Source: Prorocentrum cordatum
Taxonomy: Eukaryota; Sar; Dinophyceae; Prorocentrales; Prorocentraceae
Assembly (NCBI GenBank): GCA_963575745.1
Contig: CAUYUJ010021028.1
Span: forward strand, 81,987-145,986
Length of the DNA stretch: 64,000 nt
Direction: 5' to 3'
Part shown: piece by piece, positions 9,450 through 19,544 of the stretch
Numbering within the stretch: position 1 is the first letter of the stretch
How the letters are laid out: every line of letters starts with the position of its first letter
Notes under the pieces: generated by a model
Told to the model about the DNA's origin: nothing
The model's database searches: none
What the model saw: the letters and a program-made list of their open reading frames with translations, nothing else
Translations under genes and position numbers: made by a program

Positions 9450-10660
9450 CAAAGACTATTTTTGGAGTCCACGCCGGCAAACATTTCTTCGGCCAGCGGG
9501 CGCCAGCGAGCCGAGAGGCAGGCGCGAGCGCCGGTCGGGCCACGGGGGCGGCACGCGCCGGGAGCAAGGCCCGGGCACGAAGACGCGCTGGCAGGCCCTC
9601 GACACTGCCGCTCGCATCCTCGCAGCCGTGGCGCGCTGCCGGCGAGAGCCCGCAGCCCGCCTGCGCGCGCCGGCGCGCGGGCCCGCCCGCGCGGCAGGTC
9701 CCGCGACAGCCGGGGCTCCGGGGAGAGCTGCAAGCTCCTGGGCAGCGGCGCCGCCGCCGCCCGCTCGGCGGCGGCGGCGCCGGCGGTGGCGGCGGCCGAC
9801 AGCGACGGCGGCGGCGGTGGCTGCCGACGGCGAGGGCGACGAGGACGACGTCTCTCTCTCCCTCTCTGGCGGTGTCTCGTGCCTCCCCGTGGCATCTCCT
9901 CCCCTCCCTCCCCCCGTCCTCGCCTTGGGTACGTCCGAGGGCCCGCCGAGAGCCTCCCCGAAAGCCTTGGGGTGTGCGCACTAGAGGTGTCCTCTCCACC
10001 TCCCTTCGCACACGCCTGCGCATGCCGATCCAGGCCAGGCGCGTCCCAGGCACCCGCCCGACTCCCCATCGGTGCATGCTGCGGATGATCCAACCGGCAT
10101 GAGGGGCGGGCAGCCGCCGCGCGTGTCGCCCTCGTGGCAGCGTTAGGTGCTACCTTCTCTGTCGCCTCGTCGTTCGTTCCCCCGTCTGTGCTCGTGTCCT
10201 CGTCGTCGTCGTCGTCGTCCTCCTCTGATTCGTGTGAGTTACCCGAGTGCGCCTTATGTTTTTGAACAAAAAGTTCTGCGCGGAGCGTGTGTGGGGGGGA
10301 GGATGGTTTCGGCAAGCGCGCGGTGGGGGTGGGACGGACTGTCAGATGAGACGCACAAGCAGCCTGTCTTGATCACTGCAGCACTGCACTTTGCCTCTTG
10401 TTTTTGTTGTTGAAGCATTGGGCCGCCGGGCGCGATGGCAGGGGGGCAGTGCTTACTGGACGGCTCGGAGCACGCATTCCTGGCTTGGCCAGGGGGCCGG
10501 ATGTGCCGATCGGCCTGGCCAGGACCAGTGCGGATGCGCAGCTGGAGCCGTACAGGGGGGGGGCGGGGGGATGGGCGCCCCCCCCGATCTTCCTCGCATC
10601 TCGAACGATGAGAACAAGGGCGGTGGAGATAGTGACCTCATCGGCTGCTCGTCATCAGCG
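9450..10660. other. no recognised gene
   Basis: Very GC-rich (9480-9850) with ggcggcggc clusters, so long frames stay open by composition on both strands. A short (GTC)n tract lies at about 10200-10219. No motif or codon-phase signal convinces me of a gene. Confidence 0.5.
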
Positions 10661-10664
10661 ACGG

Positions 10665-10715
10665 TGACAGCAGCGCCACTGCCGCAGACGCCGACGCCGA
10701 CGCCGACGACGATGC

Positions 10716-10748
<33 letters not shown>

Positions 10749-10981
10749 TACGCCGACGCCGACGCCGACGACGACGGCGACGACGGCGAAACCGATGAAA
10801 ACGACGCCGACGCTGACACCGACGCCGACGCCGACGCTGATGCCGACGCCGACGCCGCCGACGCCGATGCCGACGACGACAACAATGACGCCGACGCCGA
10901 CGCCGACGCCGCCTCCGCCCCCGTCGCCGCCGCCGCCGCGGCCGCCGCCGCCGCCGACGACGACGCCGACGACGACGACGA

Positions 10982-11019
<38 letters not shown>

Positions 11020-11114
11020 CCGACGCCGACGACGCCCGACGCCGACGACGCCGACGACGACGTCGACGGCCGACGCGACGCCGACGCCGACGCCGACGCG
11101 ACGGACGACGTCGC

Positions 11115-11157
<43 letters not shown>

Positions 11158-11177
11158 TTCGACGCCGACGACGACGC

Positions 11178-11210
<33 letters not shown>

Positions 11211-11805
11211 CGTCGCGCGTCGCCGCCGACGCCGATGACGCCGACGCCGACGCCAACGCCGACGCCGACGACGACGACGACGACGTTGACGACGACGACT
11301 TCGCTGACGCTGTCGCTGGCGCCGACGCCGACGCCGACGACGACGAAACCGATGAAAACGACGCGGACGCTGACACCGACGCCGACGCCGACGCCGACGA
11401 CGACAACAATAACGCCGACGCCGGCGCCGACGCCGACGCCGCCGCCGCCCCCGTCGCCGCCGCCGCCGCGGCCGCCGCCGCCGCCGACGGACGACGACGG
11501 CACGACGACGGCGACGACGACGACGACGCCGACGCCGGACGCCGACGCCGACGCCGACGCCCGACGCCCGAACGCCGACGCCGACGCCGACGCCGACGCC
11601 CGGCCGCCGCCGACGGCCGACGCCGCCGCCGACGCCGACGACGACAAAACTGAGCCGACGACGACCCGACGACGAAACCGACGCGCCGAAGACGCCGACG
11701 CTGATGCCGACGGGACGCTGCGCCACCCTGTCGCCGCCAACTGCGGCCGCCGACGACGACGACGATGCCGACGACGACGACGCCGACGACGACGCCGACG
11801 CCGAC

Positions 11806-11837
<32 letters not shown>

Positions 11838-12718
11838 CGACGCCGACGACGCCGACGCCGGACGCCGCCGCCGCCGCCGCGACGCGAGCCGAGCCGACGC
11901 GACGCCGACGCCGACGCCGACGGACGACGACGACGACGACGACGGACGACGACGGACGACGCCGACACCGTCGCCGTCGCCGTCGCCGCCGCCGCGGCCG
12001 CCGCCGACGACGACGACGCCGACGCCCAAGCCCAAGCCCAAGCCCAAGCCGACGCCGCGACCGCCGCCGCCTACCCGCCGACGCCGACGACGACGACGAC
12101 GGCGACGCCGACGACGACGCTGACGCCGAATCCGACACCGAGGCCGGCGCCGACGCCGACGCCGACGCCCGACGACGCCGACGCCGACGCCGGCGCCGAC
12201 GCCGACGCCGCCGCCGCCACCACCGCCGACGCCGACGACGACGATGTCGCCGCCGCCGATGCCGACGCCGACGCCGACGCCAAACGCCGACGCCGACGCC
12301 GAGCCGAATCCGACGCCGACGCCGACGATGACGCCGACTCCGACGCCGCCGCAGCCGCCGCCGACGACGACGACGCCGACGCACGCCGACGCCGTCGACG
12401 ACGACGACGACGCCGACGCCGAATCCGACGCCGACGCGACGCCGACCGAGACGCGCGAGCCGACAAAAGGCGCGACGCCGACGCCGACGCCGCCGCCACC
12501 ACCGCCGGGACGACGCCGACGCGACGACGACGACCGACGCCGCCGCCGCCACCACCGCCGACGCCGACGACGACGATGTCGCCGCCGCCGATGCCGACGC
12601 CGACGCCGACGCCAACGCCGACGCCGACGCCGACGCCGAATCCGACGCCGACGCCGACGATGACGCCGACTCCGACGCCGCCGCAGCCGCCGACGACGAC
12701 GACGCCGACGCACGCCGA

Positions 12719-12750
<32 letters not shown>

Positions 12751-12871
12751 ACGACGCCGAATCCGACGCCGACGCCGACGCCGACGCCACGCCGACGCCG
12801 CCGACGCCGACAAGGCGCCGACGCCGACGACGCCGACGCCGCCCGCCGCCACCACCGCCGACGACGCCAAC

Positions 12872-12911
<40 letters not shown>

Positions 12912-13043
12912 ACGATCGACGGCGCCGCCGCCCCCGTCGCCGCCGCCGACGCGGCCGCCGCCGCCGCCTCCGCCGCCGACGCCGACGCCGACGACGACGA
13001 GGACGATGACGCCGCCAACGACGACGACGCCGCCGACGCACGC

Positions 13044-13117
<74 letters not shown>

Positions 13118-13354
13118 ACGACGCCGACGTCGAATCCGACGCCGACGCCGGCGCCCACGCCGACGTCGACGACGACGACGCCGACGCTGACGCCGACGCC
13201 GACGCCGGCGCCGACGCCGCGACGACGACGATCGACGGCGCCGCCGCCGGATCGACGACGCCGACGCCGACGACGACGACGATGACCACGACGACGACGA
13301 CGACGACGACGACAACGACGCCGACTCCGTCGACGACGCCGACGCCGTCGCCGT

Positions 13355-13392
<38 letters not shown>

Positions 13393-13434
13393 ACACCGAC
13401 GCCGACGCCGACGACGACGACGCCGACGCCGAAT

Positions 13435-13470
<36 letters not shown>

Positions 13471-13688
13471 ACGACGATCGACGACGGCGACGACGACGAT
13501 CGACGGCGCCGCCGCCGGTTCGACGACGCCGACAACGACGCCGACGACGATGTCGCCGCCGCCGATGCCGACGCCGACGCCGACGCCGACGCCAACGCAG
13601 TCGCCGACGCCGAGGCCGACGCCGACGCCGACGCCGACGACGACGACCATCGACGACGACGACGACGACGACGCCGACGACGATGACC

Positions 13689-13732
<44 letters not shown>

Positions 13733-13854
13733 TACCGACGGCGCCGCCGCCTACCCGCCGACGCCGACGCCGACGACGATGACGACGACGACGACGCCGA
13801 CACCGTCGCCGTCGCCGTCGCCGCCGCCGCCGCAGTCGCCGCCGACAATTGCGA

Positions 13855-13886
<32 letters not shown>

Positions 13887-13893
13887 CCGCCGC

Positions 13894-13931
<38 letters not shown>

Positions 13932-14235
13932 ACGTATCCGACGCCGAAGCCGACGCCGCCGACGCCGCCGACGCCGACGCCGACGCTGGCGCCGACGCCG
14001 ACGCCGACACCGCCGCCGCCGCCACCACCGCCGCCGACGACGACGATGTCGTCGCCGCCGATGCCGACGCCGACGCCGACGCCAACGCCGACGCCGACGC
14101 CGACGCCGACGCCAACGCCGACGCCGACGCAGACGCCGACGCCGACGACGACGCCGACGTTCGACGACGACGACGACGATCGACGGCGCCGCCGCCTGGT
14201 CGGCGACGCCGACGATGACGACGATTCGCGCAGGC
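10665..14235. repeat. 3.6-kb GAC/GCC mega-microsatellite
   Basis: Almost uninterrupted gccgac, gacgac and gccgcc units on the plus strand. A higher-order structure is visible. The block gatgtcgccgccgccgatgc recurs at 12243, 12575, 13549 and (with one change) 14045. The 12243 and 12575 copies lie in a 332-bp duplicated segment that also repeats gccgaatccgacgcc and ccgactccgacgccgccgc. gacggcgccgccgcc blocks recur about six times. Minus-strand frames of over 1000 codons (Val/Gly/Arg/Ser runs) and plus-strand Asp/Ala or Thr/Pro runs are by-products of the repeat. Confidence 0.97.
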
Positions 14236-14317
14236 GCGTCGGTCCGCGCTGGGTCTGCCCGCGCGGGCGGCGAGAGGGAGCTCAGCGGAGCGGAGGCGGG
14301 GCCCTTCGGTGGGCGTC

Positions 14318-14525
14318 GACCCTTGTCGCTGCCGTCGGTGTCGTCGTCGGCGTCGGCGGCGGCGTGGTCGCTGTAGTCGTCGGCCCCGTCGGCGTCGCCG
14401 CCGCCGCCGTCGTCATCGTGGCCGCCGCCGCCGCAGTCGTCGTCGTCGTAGTCGTCGTCGCCGTCGTTGTCATCGGCCTCGTCGCCGCCGTGGGCGTCGT
14501 CGCCGGCGGGGGCCATTCTCGCCGC
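14318..14525. repeat. inverted GTC/GGC array
   Basis: gtcgtcg, ggcgtcgg and gccgtcg units, the complement of the array that ends at 14235. The two are separated by about 80 bp of unrelated GC-rich sequence, so they form one large potential cruciform or hairpin junction. Confidence 0.9.
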
Positions 14526-14725
14526 AGGAGCGTTATTGGGCCGAGTACCGACGTCTGAGGAGGGATATTCAGGGAGGAGACGCTTTCGTCTGTGCCTCCT
14601 CGGGCTCCTCGCCCCCCGGCTGGATCCGTCTCGAGATGTTGGTCAGACTGGGCAGCTGGATAGGCAGCACAGGTGCCATCGTTCATCCGCACCTTGCGCG
14701 CACTGGTTTTCGGTCAACCAAGTTC

Positions 14726-14773
14726 AAGAGTATGTTGTAGCCCGCAGCAAAACACGTGCACGTGCTTGATATT
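14726..14773. repeat. 48-bp flanking duplication, left copy
   Basis: Starts aagagtatgttgtagcccgc and ends acgtgcacgtgcttgatatt. It matches 14941-14988 in 42 of 48 bases without gaps. The two copies flank family E copy 2 exactly. Confidence 0.9.
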
Positions 14774-14940
14774 GTGAAGGTCTAACGGCCGGTGCCGCCG
14801 ACCCTGAAACGCATCGACGACGACCAGGAGGGGGAGGAGGAGGAGGAGGAGGAGGAGGAGGAGGAGGCAGTGATTAGGAGGAGGAGGAGGAGGAGGAGGA
14901 GGAGGAGGACCCCCCTTCCTGTGACCCCCCCCCAGGGAGG
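14774..14940. mobile_element. dispersed element family E, copy 2, with (GGA)n
   Basis: Same order as copy 1 at 5845: gtgaaggtct, ggtgccgccgaccctga, gcatcgacgacgaccagga, (GGA)n, cagtgattag, (GGA)n, cccccttcctgtgacc. It sits precisely between two 48-bp direct repeats, which looks like an insertion with a long target duplication, or an insertion into a tandem repeat. Confidence 0.8.
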
Positions 14941-14988
14941 AAGAGTATGGTGTAGTCCGCATCAAGACACGTGCACGTGCTTAGTATT
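14941..14988. repeat. 48-bp flanking duplication, right copy
   Basis: Right-hand partner of 14726-14773. The six differences are scattered, so the duplication is not recent. Confidence 0.9.
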
Positions 14989-15574
14989 TCAGAGTAGCGT
15001 TCCTGCTGCAGCGCTGGCCACATCGAGGATCGGTGTACTGCTGCCGTCGTTCGGAGTGTCGCGGTTGCGCAGACGTGGGCCGCATTTCCTTATCCGAATT
15101 GTTCCTCGTTGTTGGTGGCCCCCTCCTCTTCCTTCTCCGCTTCCTCCTGCTGCTGCTGTTGCTGCTGATGCGGTGCTGCTGCTGCTGCTGCTCATCTTCC
15201 TTCTCCTCCCTCCTCTCCAGAGAGCCAAGTTCCCCCTCGCACGCTTGTGCAGAAAACGATGGGCACAGTCTTGCACCTGCCCTCTGGGGGCCGAGGTCTT
15301 CGACGACCCCCCCGCTCGGCGGGTACAACTGGATTCAGCTCAGTGAGAAGGTACAGGTCGGAGGGTAGGATGCTCGTTCGTCCCTGCTCAGCCATCTTCC
15401 CTCCACCCTTCTCCCATCTACTCCACCATTCCACCCCTCTCCTCTTTCAATCCCTGCCGTTCCTCCTGGTTCTCCCTCCTCCCTCCTGCTCGCCCTCTTG
15501 CCTTTCCCGCCTCCTACCATCGCCACCTGTTCATCCTTCCTCCCTCCTCCTCCCCCTCGTTGTCCCACTTGACT
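14989..15574. other. no recognised gene; CTG/CTC tract
   Basis: Contains a mixed ctgctg / ctcctc tract at about 15120-15225 and a pyrimidine-rich stretch at 15395-15560. Nothing coding recognised. Confidence 0.5.
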
Positions 15575-15697
15575 TGGCATCGCTCGGACGTGTGCATTTT
15601 TCCCTCGGCGAGGACCATCGAGGAGCATCCCTGATCATTCGGCGAAAAAGCCACGCACGAAACCGAAAAAAACATGGGATGGACGTCCGAGCGATGG
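15575..15697. mobile_element. short TIR element family A, copy 2
   Basis: Starts tggcatcgctcggacgt and ends ggacgtccgagcgatggc. The two ends are inverted repeats over about 16 bp. The interior (gaggaccatcgaggagcatc, cctgatcat, ccacgcacgaaacc, an a-run) is almost the same as copy 3 at 47764-47890. Length 123 bp with no coding capacity, like a MITE. Confidence 0.88.
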
Positions 15698-15832
15698 CGA
15701 GCTGAGGGACAGTGGAGCACGGGCCACCGCCGGCAAGGCCGCCATGAAGCAGACCCAGGCCTCGGACTGGTTCAAGCAGGCCGGCCTGCATGCTATTCCC
15801 CCCCCCGAGCGACCCGCGCGCCCCTTCCCTGG

Positions 15833-16006
15833 TCAGTCACCACCCACCAAACCACCCCAACCCAACCCGAAGGCTCAGATTTGCCCTCGACTTCTAGTGG
15901 GGGGGTCAGGAGACATCGAAAAAGCACATGTGGGACCCTTGCCCCACTCCAACCCGAAATTCGGGTCTTCGGGTTGGGTTGGGGTGGTCTGGTGGGTAGT
16001 CAGTCG
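15833..16006. mobile_element. ~170-bp element with ~38-bp terminal inverted repeats
   Basis: The left end reads cagtcaccacccaccaaacc then accccaacccaacccgaag. The right end reads cttcgggttgggttggggt then ggtctggtgggtagtcagtc. The arms are complementary except for about three bases. An inner aacccgaaattcgggt palindrome adds to the fold. One copy in this window. Confidence 0.85.
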
Positions 16007-16147
16007 GAGCGGCCGACATTCCCGGACCCTCGCCCCCGCAGTCGTCTCTCGGGCACGAGGGGAATCCACGCAAAAAAACGGCGCGGAGTCCACGCGGACT
16101 CCGCGGCCGAGAGGCCCTGACCCGAGCACACTGAAGGGGTCCACGCG

Positions 16148-16170
16148 GCGGAGGCCTGGCGCCTTTCGTC

Positions 16171-16200
<30 letters not shown>
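16148..16200. repeat. flanking duplication with (CT)n, left copy
   Basis: ggcggaggcctggcgccttt followed by cgtcctctg and (CT)n. It is repeated at 16384-16430, directly after family D copy 2. Confidence 0.75.
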
Positions 16201-16202
<2 letters not shown>

Positions 16203-16211
16203 TCGGGGGCG

Positions 16212-16375
16212 GAAAAGAGGGGGGTGATGACTAGGGGGGGGGGATATCATGCCGCGGGCCATGATATCTCCGCAGATTTCATGGCGCCTCCTCTTGTTTC
16301 GTCCGCGCTGGGTCGCGCACGTGCCGCCGGTCATGATTTGCACCCCCCCCCTCTTGGACACCCCCCTCTTGGCCG
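16212..16375. repeat. dispersed element family D, copy 2
   Basis: About 164 bp matching 4778-4960 in order and mostly in sequence. The internal palindrome is longer here (gatatcatg / catgatatc, 16242-16266) although the bases differ from copy 1, so the pairing is retained. It is flanked by an approximately 40-bp direct repeat (16148 and 16384). Confidence 0.82.
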
Positions 16376-16383
16376 CTCCCGAC

Positions 16384-16430
16384 GGCGGAGGTCTGGCTCC
16401 TTTCGTCCCCTCTCTCTCTCTCTCTCCTCT
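16384..16430. repeat. flanking duplication with (CT)n, right copy
   Basis: ggcggaggtctggctccttt followed by cgtcccctctctctc. Partner of 16148-16200. Confidence 0.75.
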
Positions 16431-17091
16431 CATCTCCCCGCGTTTCACGCCTGCGCGTGCGCACTGTACGTGCGCAGCTGCACACGACAGCAGGCTCCTG
16501 CGAAGGATCGGCACGGGAGCACTTCGTGGAGGGGCGCGCGGCGGAAGGGAAGCTGGCGGGTCGCGCACGGGTGCGTCTGCACGCGTGCTGCAGTGATAGC
16601 GGGCACAGGAGCACACGACTGTGTACAGTAGAGAAGACACGGTGGTGCTGCGCGCATCTGCCCTGATGTGTTTCTGTGCCCGCTTGCCTGTCTCATTGTC
16701 TCCCTTCGCCTTCTCTCCCCTTCACGACCCTTTGCCCCCCTTTCCCCCCCTCCCTCCCTCCTCCCCTGTAACCCCTTGGAACTCGTTAGAGCTCCCTGAC
16801 CGTCCAAGCATTCGGCTCCCCCCTCCACACATAACCAGAGAGAGAAAAAGAGAGAGACCAACGGGAACCCTCCTCGTCCCATCGCCCCCCCTCTACTCAC
16901 CTCCTCGTCACCCGTCCTCTCTTGCTGCGCGCACGCGAGGCCAGCAGTATCAACGCGTCGCAGGGGCAAACTCTCGAGGACCGGCCGCCACTCGGCCCCT
17001 GGCGCTCTCCTGCTCCTGCAGCTCCTGTCGCCGCTGCTGCTTCGGCCGCGGCTGCCGCTGCTGTTGCCGCACCCCTGCCGCTGCTGCCGCC
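16431..17091. other. no recognised gene
   Basis: Contains pyrimidine-rich stretches (16690-16780) and gctgctgccgc-type runs (17030-17090). No coding region recognised. Confidence 0.45.
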
Positions 17092-17440
17092 TCGGCCAGG
17101 ATGCCAGGGGCTGTTCAGGACTGTACAGGATGTCTCGAAGAAGAAGAAGAAAAACCCACAGAAACATAAATGTTTGGCGCTTTGCGCGGAGCGCCAAAAG
17201 TTTATGTGTATGTGGGTGTTTCTTCTTATTCTTCTCCTGATGTCGTGGCAGTCTCTCCCCAGAGCCACCGCAAAGTTGCAAGGTGCGCACTGCGGTGATG
17301 AACGAGGGCGTTGCTCTTCTACATCCCCTCGGCCAGGATGCAATGGGCTGCCCAGGATTGTACAGGACCCGAGAACAACCTCAAATTTACAAAGTCGCAG
17401 TTCGGTGATGATCATAAGGCGTTGTTTTTCTACGGCCTGT
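17092..17440. repeat. ~111-bp tandem repeat interrupted by a long hairpin
   Basis: tcggccaggatgc...gtacagga occurs at 17092-17130 and 17330-17368. The neighbouring text aaagttgcaa...gcggtgatga...ttctac recurs 111 bp later (17272 and 17383). The extra distance between the first two copies is taken up by the hairpin at 17138-17236. Confidence 0.7.
17138..17236. repeat. ~98-bp hairpin with ~44-bp arms
   Basis: The left arm runs agaagaagaagaaaaaccc, acataaatg, tttggcgct. The right arm is the complement from agcgcc through tttatgtg, gtgggtgttt to cttcttattcttct, with an 8-nt loop near 17182-17189. There are only a few mismatches. It could be a foldback element or a transcribed small-RNA precursor; sequence cannot decide. 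Confidence 0.85.
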
Positions 17441-17748
17441 GGATGCTGTGCGCAGGATCTGTTGCGCAAATTGTCTGAATGCTGCACTGGTGTATCGTTG
17501 CGAGACGGCACAGGGAATCTGGAAACAAACGGAAGCTGACAACCCGATGAAGGCAAAAGTGGCCAGGGTTGAACAAAATATGACAGGGACTGAAACGAGC
17601 TGGACACAGTTTGGATTCACCGCCAGGGCGGGAACAATTCGAGGGAAGAGGCCCAGGGCTGGAGAGAGTGGAAAGCTGGCCCCGGCCACTCTTCCAGAGC
17701 CGAGTTGGTTGAGGCGTGGCCCCCACGCCCGAAGCGTGGCATGTTCAG
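17441..17748. other. no recognised gene
   Basis: Unique-looking sequence between the tandem repeat and family B copy 2. A plus frame here has no recognisable domain. Confidence 0.4.
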
Positions 17749-17912
17749 GATGGGAAAAAACGCACTGACACAATTAGTTAATCGCCGACTCCCTGGAAAA
17801 TATGGGAATACATGGGAAGTGGGGGGGGGGAAGTCGAAAATCTCGAAAATGTGGAAACATATAGGGGATCATGGTATTTGTGTGTATATTTGCGTGTCCT
17901 TGGGCTCCTTGG
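17749..17912. repeat. dispersed element family B, copy 2
   Basis: caggatggg, cactgacacaatt, taatcgccgactccc, atgggaatacatgggaagtg, a g-run, and a final tttgtgtgt...gcgtgtccttggg. The order is the same as at 5495 and 45222. Confidence 0.83.
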
Positions 17913-17924
17913 CACGTGGCGATC

Positions 17925-18050
17925 CGCGCGTGCGGCTTGGCTCGGCCCTCGGCTCGGCTCGGCCCCCGGCTCGACTCGGCTCTCGGTTCGGCTCCGCTGG
18001 CAGCTGGAGGCTGCCGCTCGGCTCCGCCGCGCTGCTAGCTGCACCGCTGC
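17925..18050. repeat. ctcgg-rich short repeats
   Basis: Runs of cggctcggc / ctcggctcgg over about 110 bp, degenerate. No coding significance seen. Confidence 0.6.
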
Positions 18051-18143
18051 CGCGGCCCTTTCCTCGTCGCCGCGGCCGGACTCGCCTCGCACTCCTGGCC
18101 AGAACGCACCTTGGGAGAGGTCCACGGAGTGGTGTAGCGTTAA

Positions 18144-18291
18144 GTCGGGCCTGTTCCTCCACAGGAGGAATATTCCAAAATAGCAAAAAAATACTCCGGG
18201 GACGGTTTGTGGAGCACTGATTGGTTATATGTGGTTTGGTATGATTTTTTATGTTTCGTCCAAAATCCCCTTGTAGGAAGACAGGCCCGAC
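18144..18291. mobile_element. short TIR element family C, copy 1
   Basis: The ends are gtcgggcctgttcctcc and the complementary aggaagacaggcccgac; the outer 11-13 bp are perfect. The interior carries aggaggaa, attccaaaatagc and a gggacg box shared with copy 2 at 44393-44544. Length 148 bp, AT-richer inside, non-coding, MITE-like. Confidence 0.85.
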
Positions 18292-18504
18292 TTCATTGTG
18301 GCGGTATCGCTGACGGTTTGTCTTCCCAGAGGCACTCTTGGCCGACCCGGGCCTGGGAGCCAATGGAGGCCCATCCCCCCTCCCGGCCCCGGGCCGGAGA
18401 GCTCCTGTGCGGCCTGCCAGTGTTCGCGACGTGGCTTGGGCCGACCTGGACCAACGTTGACCGAGACAGCCCCCCCCCAAAAAAACAGAAAAACAAGCAA
18501 CATT

Positions 18505-18522
18505 TAAATAATAATAATAATA

Positions 18523-18566
<44 letters not shown>

Positions 18567-18612
18567 TCTTAATCATAATCATAATAATAATAATGATAGT
18601 AATAATTTGTAG
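18505..18612. repeat. (AAT)n microsatellite
   Basis: About 105 bp of aat with a few ctt/atc interruptions, the only AT-only simple array in the window. Confidence 0.95.
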
Positions 18613-18924
18613 CAGTAATGATAATAATAGCAATAGTAAATAACAGAAAACACGTTGACCCGAGACAGCGAGTCCCCCGGTCTGATGCAGCAGTGGCATT
18701 GCGTTCTGGGGCGGTTGTGGGCATCACATCCCCCTCATCTTCCGAATCCTCTTGCTGGTACCACTGCTCCACTGCTTCTCCTCCCCGTCCTCGACATCCA
18801 CCTGTAGTCCTCCTGCATCCCTATTTCCTTATGAAAAATTGACTCCCCCCTGCCGCACCCCGAGACGTCTCGGTAGGGAGGACCCGGCATTCCCCTGAGG
18901 TTTCTCACCGCTGATGCTCCTGAA

Positions 18925-19190
18925 GCTTAATTTCTGCAGCAGTTTTTGGATGGGACGCTTGTGGTTTTCAGAATGTGGCTCTCTCCCTAGCGCCGCGCAC
19001 ATTTGTTGTTAAAATCTGCAGGAGTTTAACGCATGGAGGGCGGGCCGTTTCCAAAGTGTGGCTCTCGTTTCAGCGCCGCGCACGTTCGTTTTGAAAATTT
19101 GCAGGAGTTTCAGAGATGGTGGGAGTTGTTTTTTTATGTGGTTTTCGTTCAGTGCCGCGTGCATTCGTTTTGATCTTGTACAGCGACGTC
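18925..19190. repeat. ~80-bp minisatellite, about 3.3 units
   Basis: The block agcgccgcgcac followed by (a/g)tt(c/t)gtt and aaaat(c/t)tgcaggagttt recurs at 18989, 19072 and, more diverged, 19151 (offsets 83 and 79). A partial unit precedes at about 18928. Related text (gcgccgcgcgcattcgt) appears at about 21490, and fainter matches run through 21340-21600. Confidence 0.8.
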
Positions 19191-19544
19191 GAGGGTTCTT
19201 ATGATTGACGTCGCAGGAAGGGTGTTCCGGCACGATGTCGGATTGCCAGGGCGCAACAGTCATGTTGATCCATTGCGTTGAAGTCCCAGGGATGGCGAAC
19301 TTGCACGATTCAGGATCGGGAGGACGCAACAGTAAAGTTGATTATCGGGCTGGGGAATTCCCAGGAATTGTGTTTTGGCACGGTTAAGAATTTTCGAATG
19401 GGTGTCTTCAACAGGGTTTTTCCCGGAGTTTGAACAAGCTTTTCTCGCTTCAGTTATCCCCACCAGCCTATTCAGAAACCCTGTCCATGAGAGCTGACGG
19501 GAAAAGGGACGACGAGACACACATAGTGAACAAAAGCTGGCAAC
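19191..19544. other. no recognised gene
   Basis: Includes two similar lines, gattgccagggcgcaacagt (19234) and a diverged gatcgggaggacgcaacagt (19314), 80 bp apart. This suggests further decayed minisatellite units. No coding region recognised. Confidence 0.45.

Noticed and set aside
10453-14516. Minus-strand open frames of 1065 and 1292 codons
   Set aside because: They consist of Val/Gly, Arg or Ser runs produced by the GAC/GCC array. Several frames are open at once and there is no domain or unique sequence inside.
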